From Streptomyces sp. NBC_01304 (GTDB taxonomy: Bacteria > Actinomycetota > Actinomycetes > Streptomycetales > Streptomycetaceae): a stretch of 64,000 nt of DNA. The position numbers and the translations under genes were made by a program. Of this stretch, positions 9,222 through 16,711 are shown in pieces; positions within the stretch are counted from its first letter, which is position 1; each line of letters opens with the position of its first letter. The notes beneath the pieces were generated by a model. It was not told the DNA's origin and did no database searches. It saw only the letters and a list, made by a program, of their open reading frames with translations. The stretch is from contig NZ_CP109055.1 of assembly GCF_035975855.1 (NCBI RefSeq), positions 4,154,001 through 4,218,000 on the forward strand, read 5' to 3'.

Positions 9222-10685
9222 GTGAGTGACACCCCATTCGGATTCGGCCTTCCGCCGGAGGAGCCGGAAAACGGCGACGAGGGCAAGAAGAAGGACCCCG
9301 CGAGCGGTGGCGCCGGCCAGGACCCGGCCAACCCCTTCGGCTTCGGTACGGGCGGCGGCATGCCTGGTATGCCCGGCGGTGGCGACAATCCGTTCGCCGC
9401 GATGTTCGGGAACATGAACCCGAACGACCTGGGCGCCGCCTTCCAGCAGCTCGGCCAGATGCTCTCGTACGAGGGCGGCCCGGTGAACTGGGACATGGCC
9501 AAGCAGATCGCCCGCCAGACGGTCTCCCAGGGCACCGCGGACGGCACCAAGGACGCGAGCGTGGGCCCCGCCCAGCGCACCGCCGTGGAAGAGGCCGTGC
9601 GCCTGGCCGACGTGTGGCTGGACGGCGTGACCTCGCTGCCGTCGGGTGCGGGGTCCGCGGTGGCCTGGTCGCGCGCCGAGTGGGTCGAGGCGACGCTGCC
9701 GGTGTGGCAGGAGCTGGTGGACCCGGTGGCCGAGCGGGTCGGGGCCGCGATGGGCGATGTGCTGCCCGAGGAGATGCAGGCCATGGCGGGCCCGCTGCTC
9801 GGCATGATGCGCTCCATGGGCGGCGCGATGTTCGGCCAGCAGATCGGGCAGGCCGTGGGCGTGCTCGCGGGCGAGGTCGTCGGCTCGACCGACATCGGCC
9901 TTCCGCTGGGCCCGGCCGGGAAGGCCGCGCTGCTGCCGCTGAACATCGAGGCGTTCGGCAAGGACCTGGGCGTCCCGCAGGACGAGGTGCGGTTGTATCT
10001 GGCCCTGCGCGAGGCCGCCCACCAGCGGCTCTTCGCCCATGTGCCGTGGCTGCGCTCGCATCTGTTCGGTGCGGTCGAGGGGTACGCGCGCGGGATCAAG
10101 GTCGACACCGCGAAGCTGGAGGACGTGGTCGGCCAGTTCGACCCGCAGAACCCCGAGGAGCTGCAGAACGCGCTGCAGCAGGGCATGTTCCAGCCCGAGG
10201 ACACCCCGGCCCAGAAGGCCGCGCTCGCCCGTCTGGAGACGGCGCTCGCGCTGGTCGAGGGCTGGGTGGACGCGGTCGTGCACGAGGCCGCCAAGGACCG
10301 GCTGACCTCGGCCGGGGCGCTGCGCGAGACGCTGCGCAGGCGCCGGGCGAGCGGTGGGCCCGCCGAGCAGACCTTCGCCACCCTGATCGGCCTCGAGCTG
10401 CGGCCGCGCCGGCTGCGGGACGCCTCGCGGCTGTGGGCCTCGCTCACGGACGCGCGCGGGGTGGACGGGCGCGACGGCCTGTGGGCGCACCCGGACATGC
10501 TGCCGACGGCCGGGGACCTGGACGACCCGGACGGCTTCGTGCACCGCGGCGAGGCGGGCTCCGACGCCTCCTCCGACGAGCCCAAGCTCGACTTCGACGC
10601 CATCGACAAGATGCTCGGCGAGGCCGCGGGCGGCTCCGGGCCCGACCTCAAGAAGGACGACGACAAGGGCGACGGCGACAAGTGA
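9222..10685 (+). CDS. Zincin-like metallopeptidase family protein (DUF2342/TIGR03624 type)
   Basis: 487 residues. The N-terminus is a low-complexity GFGLPPEEPE / GMPGMPGG region. The core has two helical blocks: IARQTVSQGT followed by MMRSMGGAMFGQQIGQAVGVLAGEVVGSTD, then REAAHQRLFAHVPWL. The latter is the conserved E-x-x-H-x-R-like segment of this actinobacterial family. No canonical HEXXH is seen, so peptidase activity is uncertain. The C-terminus is acidic and lysine-rich (KKDDDKGDGDK). The start is GTG at 9222, with GAGGA at the right distance. The stop overlaps the Nudix start by four bases, so translation of the two is coupled. Confidence 0.85.
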   Translation: MSDTPFGFGLPPEEPENGDEGKKKDPASGGAGQDPANPFGFGTGGGMPGMPGGGDNPFAAMFGNMNPNDLGAAFQQLGQMLSYEGGPVNWDMAKQIARQTVSQGTADGTKDASVGPAQRTAVEEAVRLADVWLDGVTSLPSGAGSAVAWSRAEWVEATLPVWQELVDPVAERVGAAMGDVLPEEMQAMAGPLLGMMRSMGGAMFGQQIGQAVGVLAGEVVGSTDIGLPLGPAGKAALLPLNIEAFGKDLGVPQDEVRLYLALREAAHQRLFAHVPWLRSHLFGAVEGYARGIKVDTAKLEDVVGQFDPQNPEELQNALQQGMFQPEDTPAQKAALARLETALALVEGWVDAVVHEAAKDRLTSAGALRETLRRRRASGGPAEQTFATLIGLELRPRRLRDASRLWASLTDARGVDGRDGLWAHPDMLPTAGDLDDPDGFVHRGEAGSDASSDEPKLDFDAIDKMLGEAAGGSGPDLKKDDDKGDGDK

Positions 10686-11215
10686 GCCTGCACGAAGACG
10701 CGGTGCTCGTACTGAAGAAGTACGAGCACCAAGAAGAGCTGCGCCAGGCCTACTTGGACCATCTGGCGACTCATCCCGACGGCATGTGGAAGGCCTGCGG
10801 GGCCGGGCATCTGACGGCGAGCGCGCTGGTCATCGACCCCACGCGCGGGCGCGTACTGCTGACGCTGCACAAAAAGCTGCAGATGTGGCTGCAGATGGGC
10901 GGGCACTGCGAACCGGGCGATGACACGGTCGCCGCCGCCGCGCTGCGCGAGGGCACCGAGGAGTCCGGCATCGCGGGGCTCACGCTGCTGCCGGGCGGTC
11001 CGGTGCGCCTGGACCGGCATCCGATTCCGGCGCCCTGCAACTGGCATCTCGATGTCCAGTACGCGGCCGTCGCCCCGGCGGACGCGGTCGAGGCGATCAG
11101 CGACGAGTCGCTCGACCTGCGCTGGTTCGCGTACGACGAGGTGGCGGGTGTGGCCGACGAGTCGGTCGTACGGCTGATGGAAGCCACCCGCGCGCGCCTT
11201 GCGGAGCTTGCGTAA
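10682..11215 (+). CDS. Nudix hydrolase
   Basis: 177 residues. A Nudix fold is indicated by a phosphohydrolase box near residues 75-100 (GGHCEPGDD ... REGTEESG). It has one extra residue before the RExxEE core compared with the strict pattern. It probably cleaves an XDP-type nucleotide; the substrate cannot be told from sequence. The N-terminus contains a run of charged residues (LKKYEHQEELRQAYLDHL). GTG at 10682 overlaps the stop of the preceding gene in a GTGA arrangement. Three near-identical 15-16-bp repeats, each ending in GCGTAA, run through the stop codon. Confidence 0.85.
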   Translation: MSLHEDAVLVLKKYEHQEELRQAYLDHLATHPDGMWKACGAGHLTASALVIDPTRGRVLLTLHKKLQMWLQMGGHCEPGDDTVAAAALREGTEESGIAGLTLLPGGPVRLDRHPIPAPCNWHLDVQYAAVAPADAVEAISDESLDLRWFAYDEVAGVADESVVRLMEATRARLAELA

Positions 11216-11246
11216 GCGGAGCACGCGTAAACCGGAGCACGCGTAA
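11201..11246 (+). repeat. Triplicated 15-bp repeat across the Nudix stop codon
   Basis: GCGGAGCTTGCGTAA, GCGGAGCACGCGTAA and a 16-bp copy, head to tail. The first copy carries the real TAA stop, and each of the others repeats a TAA, the second in the same frame. It probably arose by slippage. Confidence 0.7.
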
Positions 11247-11276
11247 GGGGCGACCGCCATGGCGGTCGCCCCTTAC
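11243..11276. terminator. Palindromic terminator between Nudix and AIM24 genes
   Basis: A perfect 34-bp palindrome (GTAAGGGGCGACCGCC, then AT, then its complement) between convergent genes. It can serve both the Nudix transcript and the AIM24 operon. Confidence 0.85.
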
Positions 11277-11307
11277 TGCTGCCCAATGGGCATCCGTCTG
11301 ACGGGAA

Positions 11308-12060
11308 TTACTCCCAGACATTGCCCCGGTTCTGCCCGCGGGCGCCCTGCTGCCCCATGCCGTACTGCGCGGCCATGCCCTGCATCACGACGTTCTGCGG
11401 CGGCAGCACCTCGCTGGGCTGGACCAGGACGAAGCCCGAGCCCATGAAGCTCAGTTCCCAGCCCTCACCGGTGTTGCCGCGGCGGCGGCGCACGTTGGAG
11501 CTGGAGGTCTGGGCCTGCATCTGCACCCGCAGCGACTTGGACCAGCCGACGATCGCGTCGGCGTCGCAGTTCACGTACTTGTCCGGCGTGACCTGCATCA
11601 TCAGCGGCTGACCTGAGGTCATCAGGGCGACCTTGCCGCTGCCGGAGATGTTCAGCTGGTACTTGCCGGACCCGGAGATGCCGTACTGGCTGTCCACCGC
11701 GATGGACTCGGTGTGCAGGACGGAATCGAGCGCGAGGACGTAACTGCTGTCCACGACCAGGCCCTGCTGGTCGATGTCGACGATGTGGATGTACTGCGCC
11801 AGGTTGGCCAGATAGATCGTGCCCTGCCCGGAGCAGCGCATCGGGTCGAGGCCCTCGCCCGTGTTGGCACGCGCGCGCTGCTGCTGACCGGACTGGTACT
11901 CGCCGTCGAACTCGATGAGGCCCTGGTAGGCGACCATCGCGCCCTTGCGGGCGAGGACGTCGTCATGGCCTTCGAGGTGGATCCGCAGCATCTGCGGATT
12001 CTGGATCGCGTAGCGCTCCTGGGACTGCTGCTCGGTAAAAGCGAAAAGCGGGCTCTGCAT
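11308..12060 (-). CDS. AIM24 family protein (third gene of TerD-AIM24 operon)
   Basis: 250 residues with the AIM24 beta-helix pattern: Gly-rich repeats such as GKYQLNISGSGKVALMTSG, MRCSGQGTIYLANLAQYIHIV, and a C-terminal SFMGSGFVLVQPSE. The family name comes from a yeast mitochondrial protein; bacterial members often sit beside TerD-type stress proteins. The Gln/Gly-rich tail (GMAAQYGMGQQGARGQ) looks disordered. The start is ATG at 12060, with a GGGGGAG purine tract upstream. The preceding AIM24 gene ends only 16 nt away, and all three genes share the family fold, so this is one operon of paralogues. The molecular role is unknown; a scaffold or membrane-associated assembly factor is plausible. 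Confidence 0.85.
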   Translation of the reverse strand: MQSPLFAFTEQQSQERYAIQNPQMLRIHLEGHDDVLARKGAMVAYQGLIEFDGEYQSGQQQRARANTGEGLDPMRCSGQGTIYLANLAQYIHIVDIDQQGLVVDSSYVLALDSVLHTESIAVDSQYGISGSGKYQLNISGSGKVALMTSGQPLMMQVTPDKYVNCDADAIVGWSKSLRVQMQAQTSSSNVRRRRGNTGEGWELSFMGSGFVLVQPSEVLPPQNVVMQGMAAQYGMGQQGARGQNRGNVWE

Positions 12061-12076
12061 GGTGTGTTCGCTCCCC

Positions 12077-12754
12077 CTAGCCCCGGACCCGGAGACGGTC
12101 GCTGCTGTCTTCACTGGGCTGTACGACGACGATCCCCTGGCCGGAGAACGCCATCTGGTAGGCCTCGCCGCTGCCCCGGCCGATCATCGAGGACGCCTTG
12201 AAGCTGCGCTTGCCCTTCACCTTGAGGTTCGGTGACCAGGCGACCAGGGCGTCCGGGTCGACGTACGTCTCGTCCTCGCCGCTGCCGCAGTCGACGACGA
12301 TCGGCGCCCCGCGCGAGGTCAGCGCGACCCAGCCCTGGCCCGTCACCTTGACGTTCCACAGGCCCTGGCCGGCGAACTTCGCCAGGCCCTTGACCCGCTC
12401 GACGCCCCACTGGAGGTGCGCGTCGAAGGCAAGGAGGTTGGTGCCGTTCACGGAGAGGGAGTCGCCGTTGAGGTTGATGACGACGACGTCCGCGCCGTAG
12501 TCGGCGAGGTAGAGCAGTCCGTCGCCGCTGGCCTTCATCAGCGGCATGCCCTCGCCGGTGATCCAGGCGCCGGCGATCTGCCGGACGGCCGGCGGATTGG
12601 GCTCGTACTGGACGAAGCCCTCGTACGCGATCATCGAGCCGGTCCGGCAGAAGACGTCCTGGCCGCTCTGCATGGCGATCTTGGCCATGCTGCGGCCGTG
12701 GTTCTCCATCCGGGCCGACACGGGAGTCGGGGCGAAGCCCGCGAGCTGGTTCAT
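12077..12754 (-). CDS. AIM24 family protein (second gene of TerD-AIM24 operon)
   Basis: 225 residues, an AIM24-family beta-structure protein. It carries the paired repeats GDGLLYLADYGADVVVINLNG and LWNVKVTGQGWVALTSRG, and ends in MAFSGQGIVVVQPSE, the same C-terminal signature as its two neighbours. ATG at 12754 has GGGGAG 7 nt upstream. It starts 13 nt after the stop of the TerD-AIM24 fusion gene and 16 nt before the next AIM24 gene. No signal peptide or membrane segment is visible. Three related but clearly diverged AIM24 domains in one operon suggest a hetero-oligomer rather than redundancy; that is inference. Confidence 0.85.
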   Translation of the reverse strand: MNQLAGFAPTPVSARMENHGRSMAKIAMQSGQDVFCRTGSMIAYEGFVQYEPNPPAVRQIAGAWITGEGMPLMKASGDGLLYLADYGADVVVINLNGDSLSVNGTNLLAFDAHLQWGVERVKGLAKFAGQGLWNVKVTGQGWVALTSRGAPIVVDCGSGEDETYVDPDALVAWSPNLKVKGKRSFKASSMIGRGSGEAYQMAFSGQGIVVVQPSEDSSDRLRVRG

Positions 12755-12767
12755 GACTTCGCTCCCC

Positions 12768-14456
12768 TTAGATCTCGTAGGGCTGGACGACGATGAAGTT
12801 GCCGGGCGCACCGCGGAATTGGAGGTTCACGGTCTCCCCGCTGTGGCCGGGGAAGGCCTGCCTGCGCAGGCGCACCTGGCTCGAGATGATGACCTGGGAG
12901 GCGGCCGACCACGCGACGATCGAGTTGGCGTCCGCGAAGGTCGTCGGCGTGACGGGCAGCACCACGGGGGTGCCCTTCGTCTTCACGATCACCGAACCGG
13001 TGCCCTGGAACTGCATGGTGAACAGGGCGCCGCCCGGGATGCCGTGGCCCTCGATGCGACGGACCTCGTGCTGCAGGGACTCGTCGAACGCCAAGACGTT
13101 CTCCGCGGAGACGCAAATGGCGTCGCCCTGGAGCTCGATGGGGTGCAGATGGGCCTCGTTCTCCGCGAGGAAGACCTGGCCGCGGCCGGTGCAGCGCATC
13201 AACTGCATTTCCTGGCCGGTGGCGTTGCCCACGATGCGGCCGGCGAAGCCTGCGCCCTTGTAGCTGAAGTCGACCTTGCCCTGGTACAGCACCATGCTGC
13301 CCTGGCGGGCGAGGACGGCCTGGCCCTGCTGGCCGAGGTCGACGCGGACCATCTGCTCGTTCTGCTGCGTCCAGCGCTGTCCGGTGGGTGCTTCGCGGTA
13401 CTTCTGCAGCGCGGCGGCCACACCGCCGGCCTGCGGGGCGCCCTGCGGCATGCCCTGGGGCTGGCCGTACGGCGACGGCGCGGAGGGCTGGCCGGGGAAC
13501 GGACCGCCCTGCGGCTGGCCCGGAGGCTGGCCGTAACCCGGCGGGGGCGCGGGCTGGCCGGGAACCTGGCCGTACTGCGGCTGCTGGCCCGGGAACGGCT
13601 GCTGCTGGCCCGGGTGCGGGCCGTGCATCGGCTGCTGCTGCGGCTGGCCCGGCTGGCCGTAGCCCGGCGGGGCGGGCGGCGGGACCGTGCCGGGCGGCGT
13701 CGACAGCGGGGCGACGATCGTCGGCGCGGCGTGCACATCCGGCTGCGGGGCCGGCGCGGGGGCCGGGGGCGGGGCGAAGCCCTGCGGTGCGGGCTGCGCC
13801 TGCTGCGGCGGGGCGGGGGCCGGTGCCGGGGCGCCGAAGGACGGGGCCGGGGCGGGGGCCGCACCACCGGGCGGCGGGGCGAAGCCGGGGGCGCCGCCCT
13901 GCGCCTGCTGCGGCGCGGCCTGCTGCTCCTCGGCGACCTCGCCGCCGAAGTTCTTCAGGAGGGCGTCGAGTCCGCCGTCGAAGCCCTGGCCGACCGCGGC
14001 GAACCGCCAGACGTCCTTCAGATAGAAGTCGCCGATCATCACCGCGCGTTCGGTGGAGAACTCCGTGCCGTTGAACGGATAGCGGGCGACCTCTTCACCG
14101 CCCGCGACGATCCGGAGGTACCCGGGGGCGATCTGCGACATCTGACCCGCACCGTCGATCGTCGCCGTGATCGACAACTTGTGGATCTGCGGCGGAATCC
14201 GGTCGAGAGTGACCCGGAACGACTCCGTGTCGCCGGACTGGGCACCGAGGAGCTGGATCGACTCCTCGGGCGACTTGGGCTGGTTGAAGAAGACGAAGTA
14301 GCGATCGTCGGAGAGCTGCTCATTGGCGTCGAGGCCGAAGCAGCTGATGTCGAAGCTCAGTCCGGGGGCCGAGATCTGCACACCTACGTACAGATCCGTC
14401 CCTGCGGTGAGGTCACTGATCTTGGCCTTGTGGCCGCGTTGGAATTCCCTGGCCAT
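12768..14456 (-). CDS. TerD-AIM24 fusion protein with Pro/Gln-rich linker
   Basis: 562 residues in three parts. Residues 1-180 are a TerD-type domain (VGVQISAPGLSFDISCFGLDANEQLSDDRYFVFFNQ), found in tellurite and stress-response proteins and typically Ca-binding through Asp residues. Residues 190-350 form a very Pro/Gln/Gly-rich linker (GYGQPGQPQQQP-type repeats), likely disordered. Residues 370-562 are an AIM24 domain ending in FRGAPGNFIVVQPYEI. The start is ATG at 14456 (MAREFQRGHKAK), with GGGGGAC upstream. It heads the three-gene operon, and the 152-bp gap to the M48 gene holds its promoter, though no clean boxes are visible. TerD proteins are associated with membrane/stress complexes, and the fusion physically links TerD and AIM24 functions. 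Confidence 0.9.
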   Translation of the reverse strand: MAREFQRGHKAKISDLTAGTDLYVGVQISAPGLSFDISCFGLDANEQLSDDRYFVFFNQPKSPEESIQLLGAQSGDTESFRVTLDRIPPQIHKLSITATIDGAGQMSQIAPGYLRIVAGGEEVARYPFNGTEFSTERAVMIGDFYLKDVWRFAAVGQGFDGGLDALLKNFGGEVAEEQQAAPQQAQGGAPGFAPPPGGAAPAPAPSFGAPAPAPAPPQQAQPAPQGFAPPPAPAPAPQPDVHAAPTIVAPLSTPPGTVPPPAPPGYGQPGQPQQQPMHGPHPGQQQPFPGQQPQYGQVPGQPAPPPGYGQPPGQPQGGPFPGQPSAPSPYGQPQGMPQGAPQAGGVAAALQKYREAPTGQRWTQQNEQMVRVDLGQQGQAVLARQGSMVLYQGKVDFSYKGAGFAGRIVGNATGQEMQLMRCTGRGQVFLAENEAHLHPIELQGDAICVSAENVLAFDESLQHEVRRIEGHGIPGGALFTMQFQGTGSVIVKTKGTPVVLPVTPTTFADANSIVAWSAASQVIISSQVRLRRQAFPGHSGETVNLQFRGAPGNFIVVQPYEI

Positions 14457-14608
14457 ACGTAACGACCGTCCCCCATCCCGAATGTGAATGCGCCGCGCCA
14501 GGCTAACCGCAAACACTGACAGTGCGCGAAGCCGGGACAGAGCCGGTACAGAATCGTCGCTTGGGGCCTACACCACGTGCGTGGATGTCACGCGCTGCGC
14601 GGCCGGTG

Positions 14609-15205
14609 TCACTCGCTGCGCGCTGCGGGGAGGTGCGGCAGCCGGTCCGCGGCGACGACGCCCTCGAGATAGCCGCGGGCTCGTTCCGTACGCGGATACG
14701 CCTCCAACAGCCGCCAGAACCTGGGGCCGTGCCCCGGCACCAGAAGGTGGGCGAGCTCATGGACCAGGACGTAGTCGACGACGTACTCGGGCATGCCCTG
14801 CAGCCGGTGCGAGAGACGGATGCTGCCTTCGGCCGGAGTGCACGAGCCCCAGCGGGTGTTCTGGTTGGTGACCCAGCGCACCGAGGTGGGCCTGGCCCGG
14901 CCCTCGAAGTACTGGTCCGACAGATATTCGGCCCGCTCGGCGAGTTCGGCGTCGCCGAGAAGACGCTTGCTCTCCTGCGCGGCGAGCTTGTCCAGCATCA
15001 CGCCGACCCAGCGCTGCTCCTCCGCCTCCGACATCCGGGCGGGGATCAGCACGATCGTGCGGTCGCCCTCGCGATACGCGGAGACCGTTCTGCGCCGTCT
15101 GGCACTCCGGCGGACCTCGACCGCGCTCACCGCCGAGCCGCGTGGCGGCTGGTTCGTCGTGCTGCGCTGTGGACTTCCGGCGCGGTGCAGTGGGTCGGCT
15201 GGCAC
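14609..15205 (-). CDS. M48/YgjP-like metallopeptidase
   Basis: 198 residues. A zinc peptidase motif HELAHLLVPGH (HExxH plus a third His) lies near residues 149-159, preceded by NTRWGSC, which is the YgjP/DUF45 signature. It is cytoplasmic: no signal or membrane segment is visible. Related proteins are predicted minigluzincin-type peptidases, often near DNA-processing or modification genes. The start is uncertain. GTG at 15205 is used with no clear ribosome site, and GTG at 15130 is the alternative. It is divergent from the ThiF-like gene. Confidence 0.85.
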   Translation of the reverse strand: MPADPLHRAGSPQRSTTNQPPRGSAVSAVEVRRSARRRRTVSAYREGDRTIVLIPARMSEAEEQRWVGVMLDKLAAQESKRLLGDAELAERAEYLSDQYFEGRARPTSVRWVTNQNTRWGSCTPAEGSIRLSHRLQGMPEYVVDYVLVHELAHLLVPGHGPRFWRLLEAYPRTERARGYLEGVVAADRLPHLPAARSE

Positions 15206-15309
15206 GCCCCGACGTTACCCGCTGGCAGTGGGGGAAGTCCCGCCTCCGGGACGGTTCGGGGCTGATCCACCCCTTGCGTGGATTGTTTGTACGACTATTG
15301 ACCACCGCC

Positions 15310-15318
15310 TGTGGATAA
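15310..15318 (-). promoter_or_regulatory. DnaA box (single)
   Basis: TTATCCACA on the minus strand, identical to the classic DnaA 9-mer. It lies in the divergent spacer (15206-15447) between the M48 and ThiF-like genes. It is a single box, so regulatory rather than origin-like if functional. Confidence 0.4.
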
Positions 15319-15398
15319 CTTTCGGGGCCTTCGCGGCGGAGGCGGCATGCTGGCGATGCGGCTCGGGGATCGCCTCCGGTCCGCGGACCACGACCACG

Positions 15399-15426
15399 GA
15401 TCACGGATCACGGATCACGGATCACG
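15399..15426 (+). repeat. Four tandem heptamers (GATCACG)
   Basis: GATCACG repeated four times without interruption, preceded by related GACCACG units and ending 21 nt before the ATG of the ThiF-like gene. It could be an iteron-like protein-binding site or just slippage. It lies in the leader or promoter of that gene. Confidence 0.7.
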
Positions 15427-15447
15427 GGGACAGTACGGGGGACAGTC

Positions 15448-16620
15448 ATGCATCCGATGGTGAAACCTGCGCTGCGGCGCGCCTGGCGGGATCTCACCAC
15501 CGTGCAGTTCGGCATCGCACCCGCACACGCGGTGGTGCTCGGACCGCTCGACCTGGCGACGGCCGGCCTGCTCCACCGGCTCGACGGCACGCGCGGGTTG
15601 CCGCTGCTGCGCGAGGAAGGACACGGGCTCGGGCTGCCCGAAGGACATGTGGACATGCTGGTGGAGCGGCTGGCCGCGGCAGGTCTGCTCGATGACACCA
15701 CGGGCGGCGGTCCGGCCGCGGACGCGCTGCGCCGCAGGCCGGGCGCGCTGGACCGGCTGCGCCCCGATCTGGCGTCGCTGTCCCTCGTGGACCGGGAACC
15801 CACGGGCGGGATAAGGCGGTTGGCGGCACGGAGCGCCATGCGTGTCCAGGTGCGAGGCGCCGGCCGGGTGGGGGCGGGCATCGCCGCCGTGCTCTCGGGG
15901 GCGGCGGTCGGCAAGGTCGATGTGCTGGAGGGCGGGTGCGTCGAGCCGTGGGACGTGTCGCCCGGCGGGCTGCCCGCGCAGTCGGTCGGGGAGCGCAGGG
16001 ACGCGGCCGCACGACGCCTGGTGCGCCGATGCGCACCGGTCCGACCACCACGACGGAGGCGAACCGGACCCGCGGGCAGCGGCGAGGTACCCGAGGACGG
16101 GCAGGGCGTCGAGCCGGGGCTTTCGCTCGTGGTGGTGGCGCCGCGGGACGGTCTGGCCGCCTTCGCACCCGACCCCGCTGTCGTGGAGCCACTCGTGGCG
16201 GCGGGCACACCGCATCTTTTCGCGGGGGTGATCGAGGGCACCGGGGTGGTGGGGCCGTTGGTGCTGCCGGGCGTTTCAGGCTGCGCCGGGTGTCTCGATC
16301 TCGGGCGGGCGGAGCGGGACGCCGGGTGGCTGCGGATGCTGGCCCAGTGGCGCTCGGGGCGGGCGTCCAGGGCGGTGCCGTCCTGTGATCTGGCGCTGGC
16401 GACGGCGGTCGCGGGGCTTGCCGCCTCGCATGCACTGGCCTTCCTGGACGGGGCGCTCCCGGCTGCCGTCGGGACACGGTGGGAGGCTCCGCTGCCGGGG
16501 CTCGACTGGCGGTCGGAGCGGGTGCGGCCGCACCCCGACTGCTCCTGCGGGGCGGCCTCTCGAGATGAGAGGGAGGACACCTCAAGAGAACGCGCGTCAC
16601 ACGAGACAATGGCCGGGTAA
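15448..16620 (+). CDS. ThiF/E1-like protein of the cyclodehydratase (TOMM leader-binding) type
   Basis: 390 residues. The N-terminal part (1-120) is a winged-helix-like region of the kind that binds leader peptides in azole/TOMM pathways. From about 130 a Rossmann E1-like fold appears (VRGAGRVGAGIAAVL, then VDVLEGGCVEPWDV). Two paired cysteine motifs, CAGC near residue 278 and CSC near 370, fit the zinc-binding Cys4 of E1 and ThiF proteins. No separate YcaO or peptidase maturation gene is adjacent, so a natural-product role is not shown. ATG at 15448 has a GGGGGAC ribosome site. The ABC1 kinase gene follows 91 nt later on the same strand. Confidence 0.72.
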   Translation: MHPMVKPALRRAWRDLTTVQFGIAPAHAVVLGPLDLATAGLLHRLDGTRGLPLLREEGHGLGLPEGHVDMLVERLAAAGLLDDTTGGGPAADALRRRPGALDRLRPDLASLSLVDREPTGGIRRLAARSAMRVQVRGAGRVGAGIAAVLSGAAVGKVDVLEGGCVEPWDVSPGGLPAQSVGERRDAAARRLVRRCAPVRPPRRRRTGPAGSGEVPEDGQGVEPGLSLVVVAPRDGLAAFAPDPAVVEPLVAAGTPHLFAGVIEGTGVVGPLVLPGVSGCAGCLDLGRAERDAGWLRMLAQWRSGRASRAVPSCDLALATAVAGLAASHALAFLDGALPAAVGTRWEAPLPGLDWRSERVRPHPDCSCGAASRDEREDTSRERASHETMAG

Positions 16621-16711
16621 CGACCGTCGGCGGGAGCAGGTGCCGACGCTCAGGGGCACAGGCCATGCCGAGGGCACAAGCGGCACAGCTGTCTGGGAAT
16701 TGGAGGGGCGC

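Noticed and set aside
9203..11260. Long minus-strand frames opposite the zincin-like and Nudix genes
   Set aside because: Low-complexity Ser/Arg/Pro text without motifs; the plus-strand genes are well supported and overlapped by a GTGA junction.
15448..16620. Thiazole/oxazole (TOMM) natural-product cluster
   Set aside because: Only the E1-like protein is present. No YcaO, precursor peptide, dehydrogenase or exporter lies within the neighbouring genes, so a biosynthetic cluster cannot be claimed.
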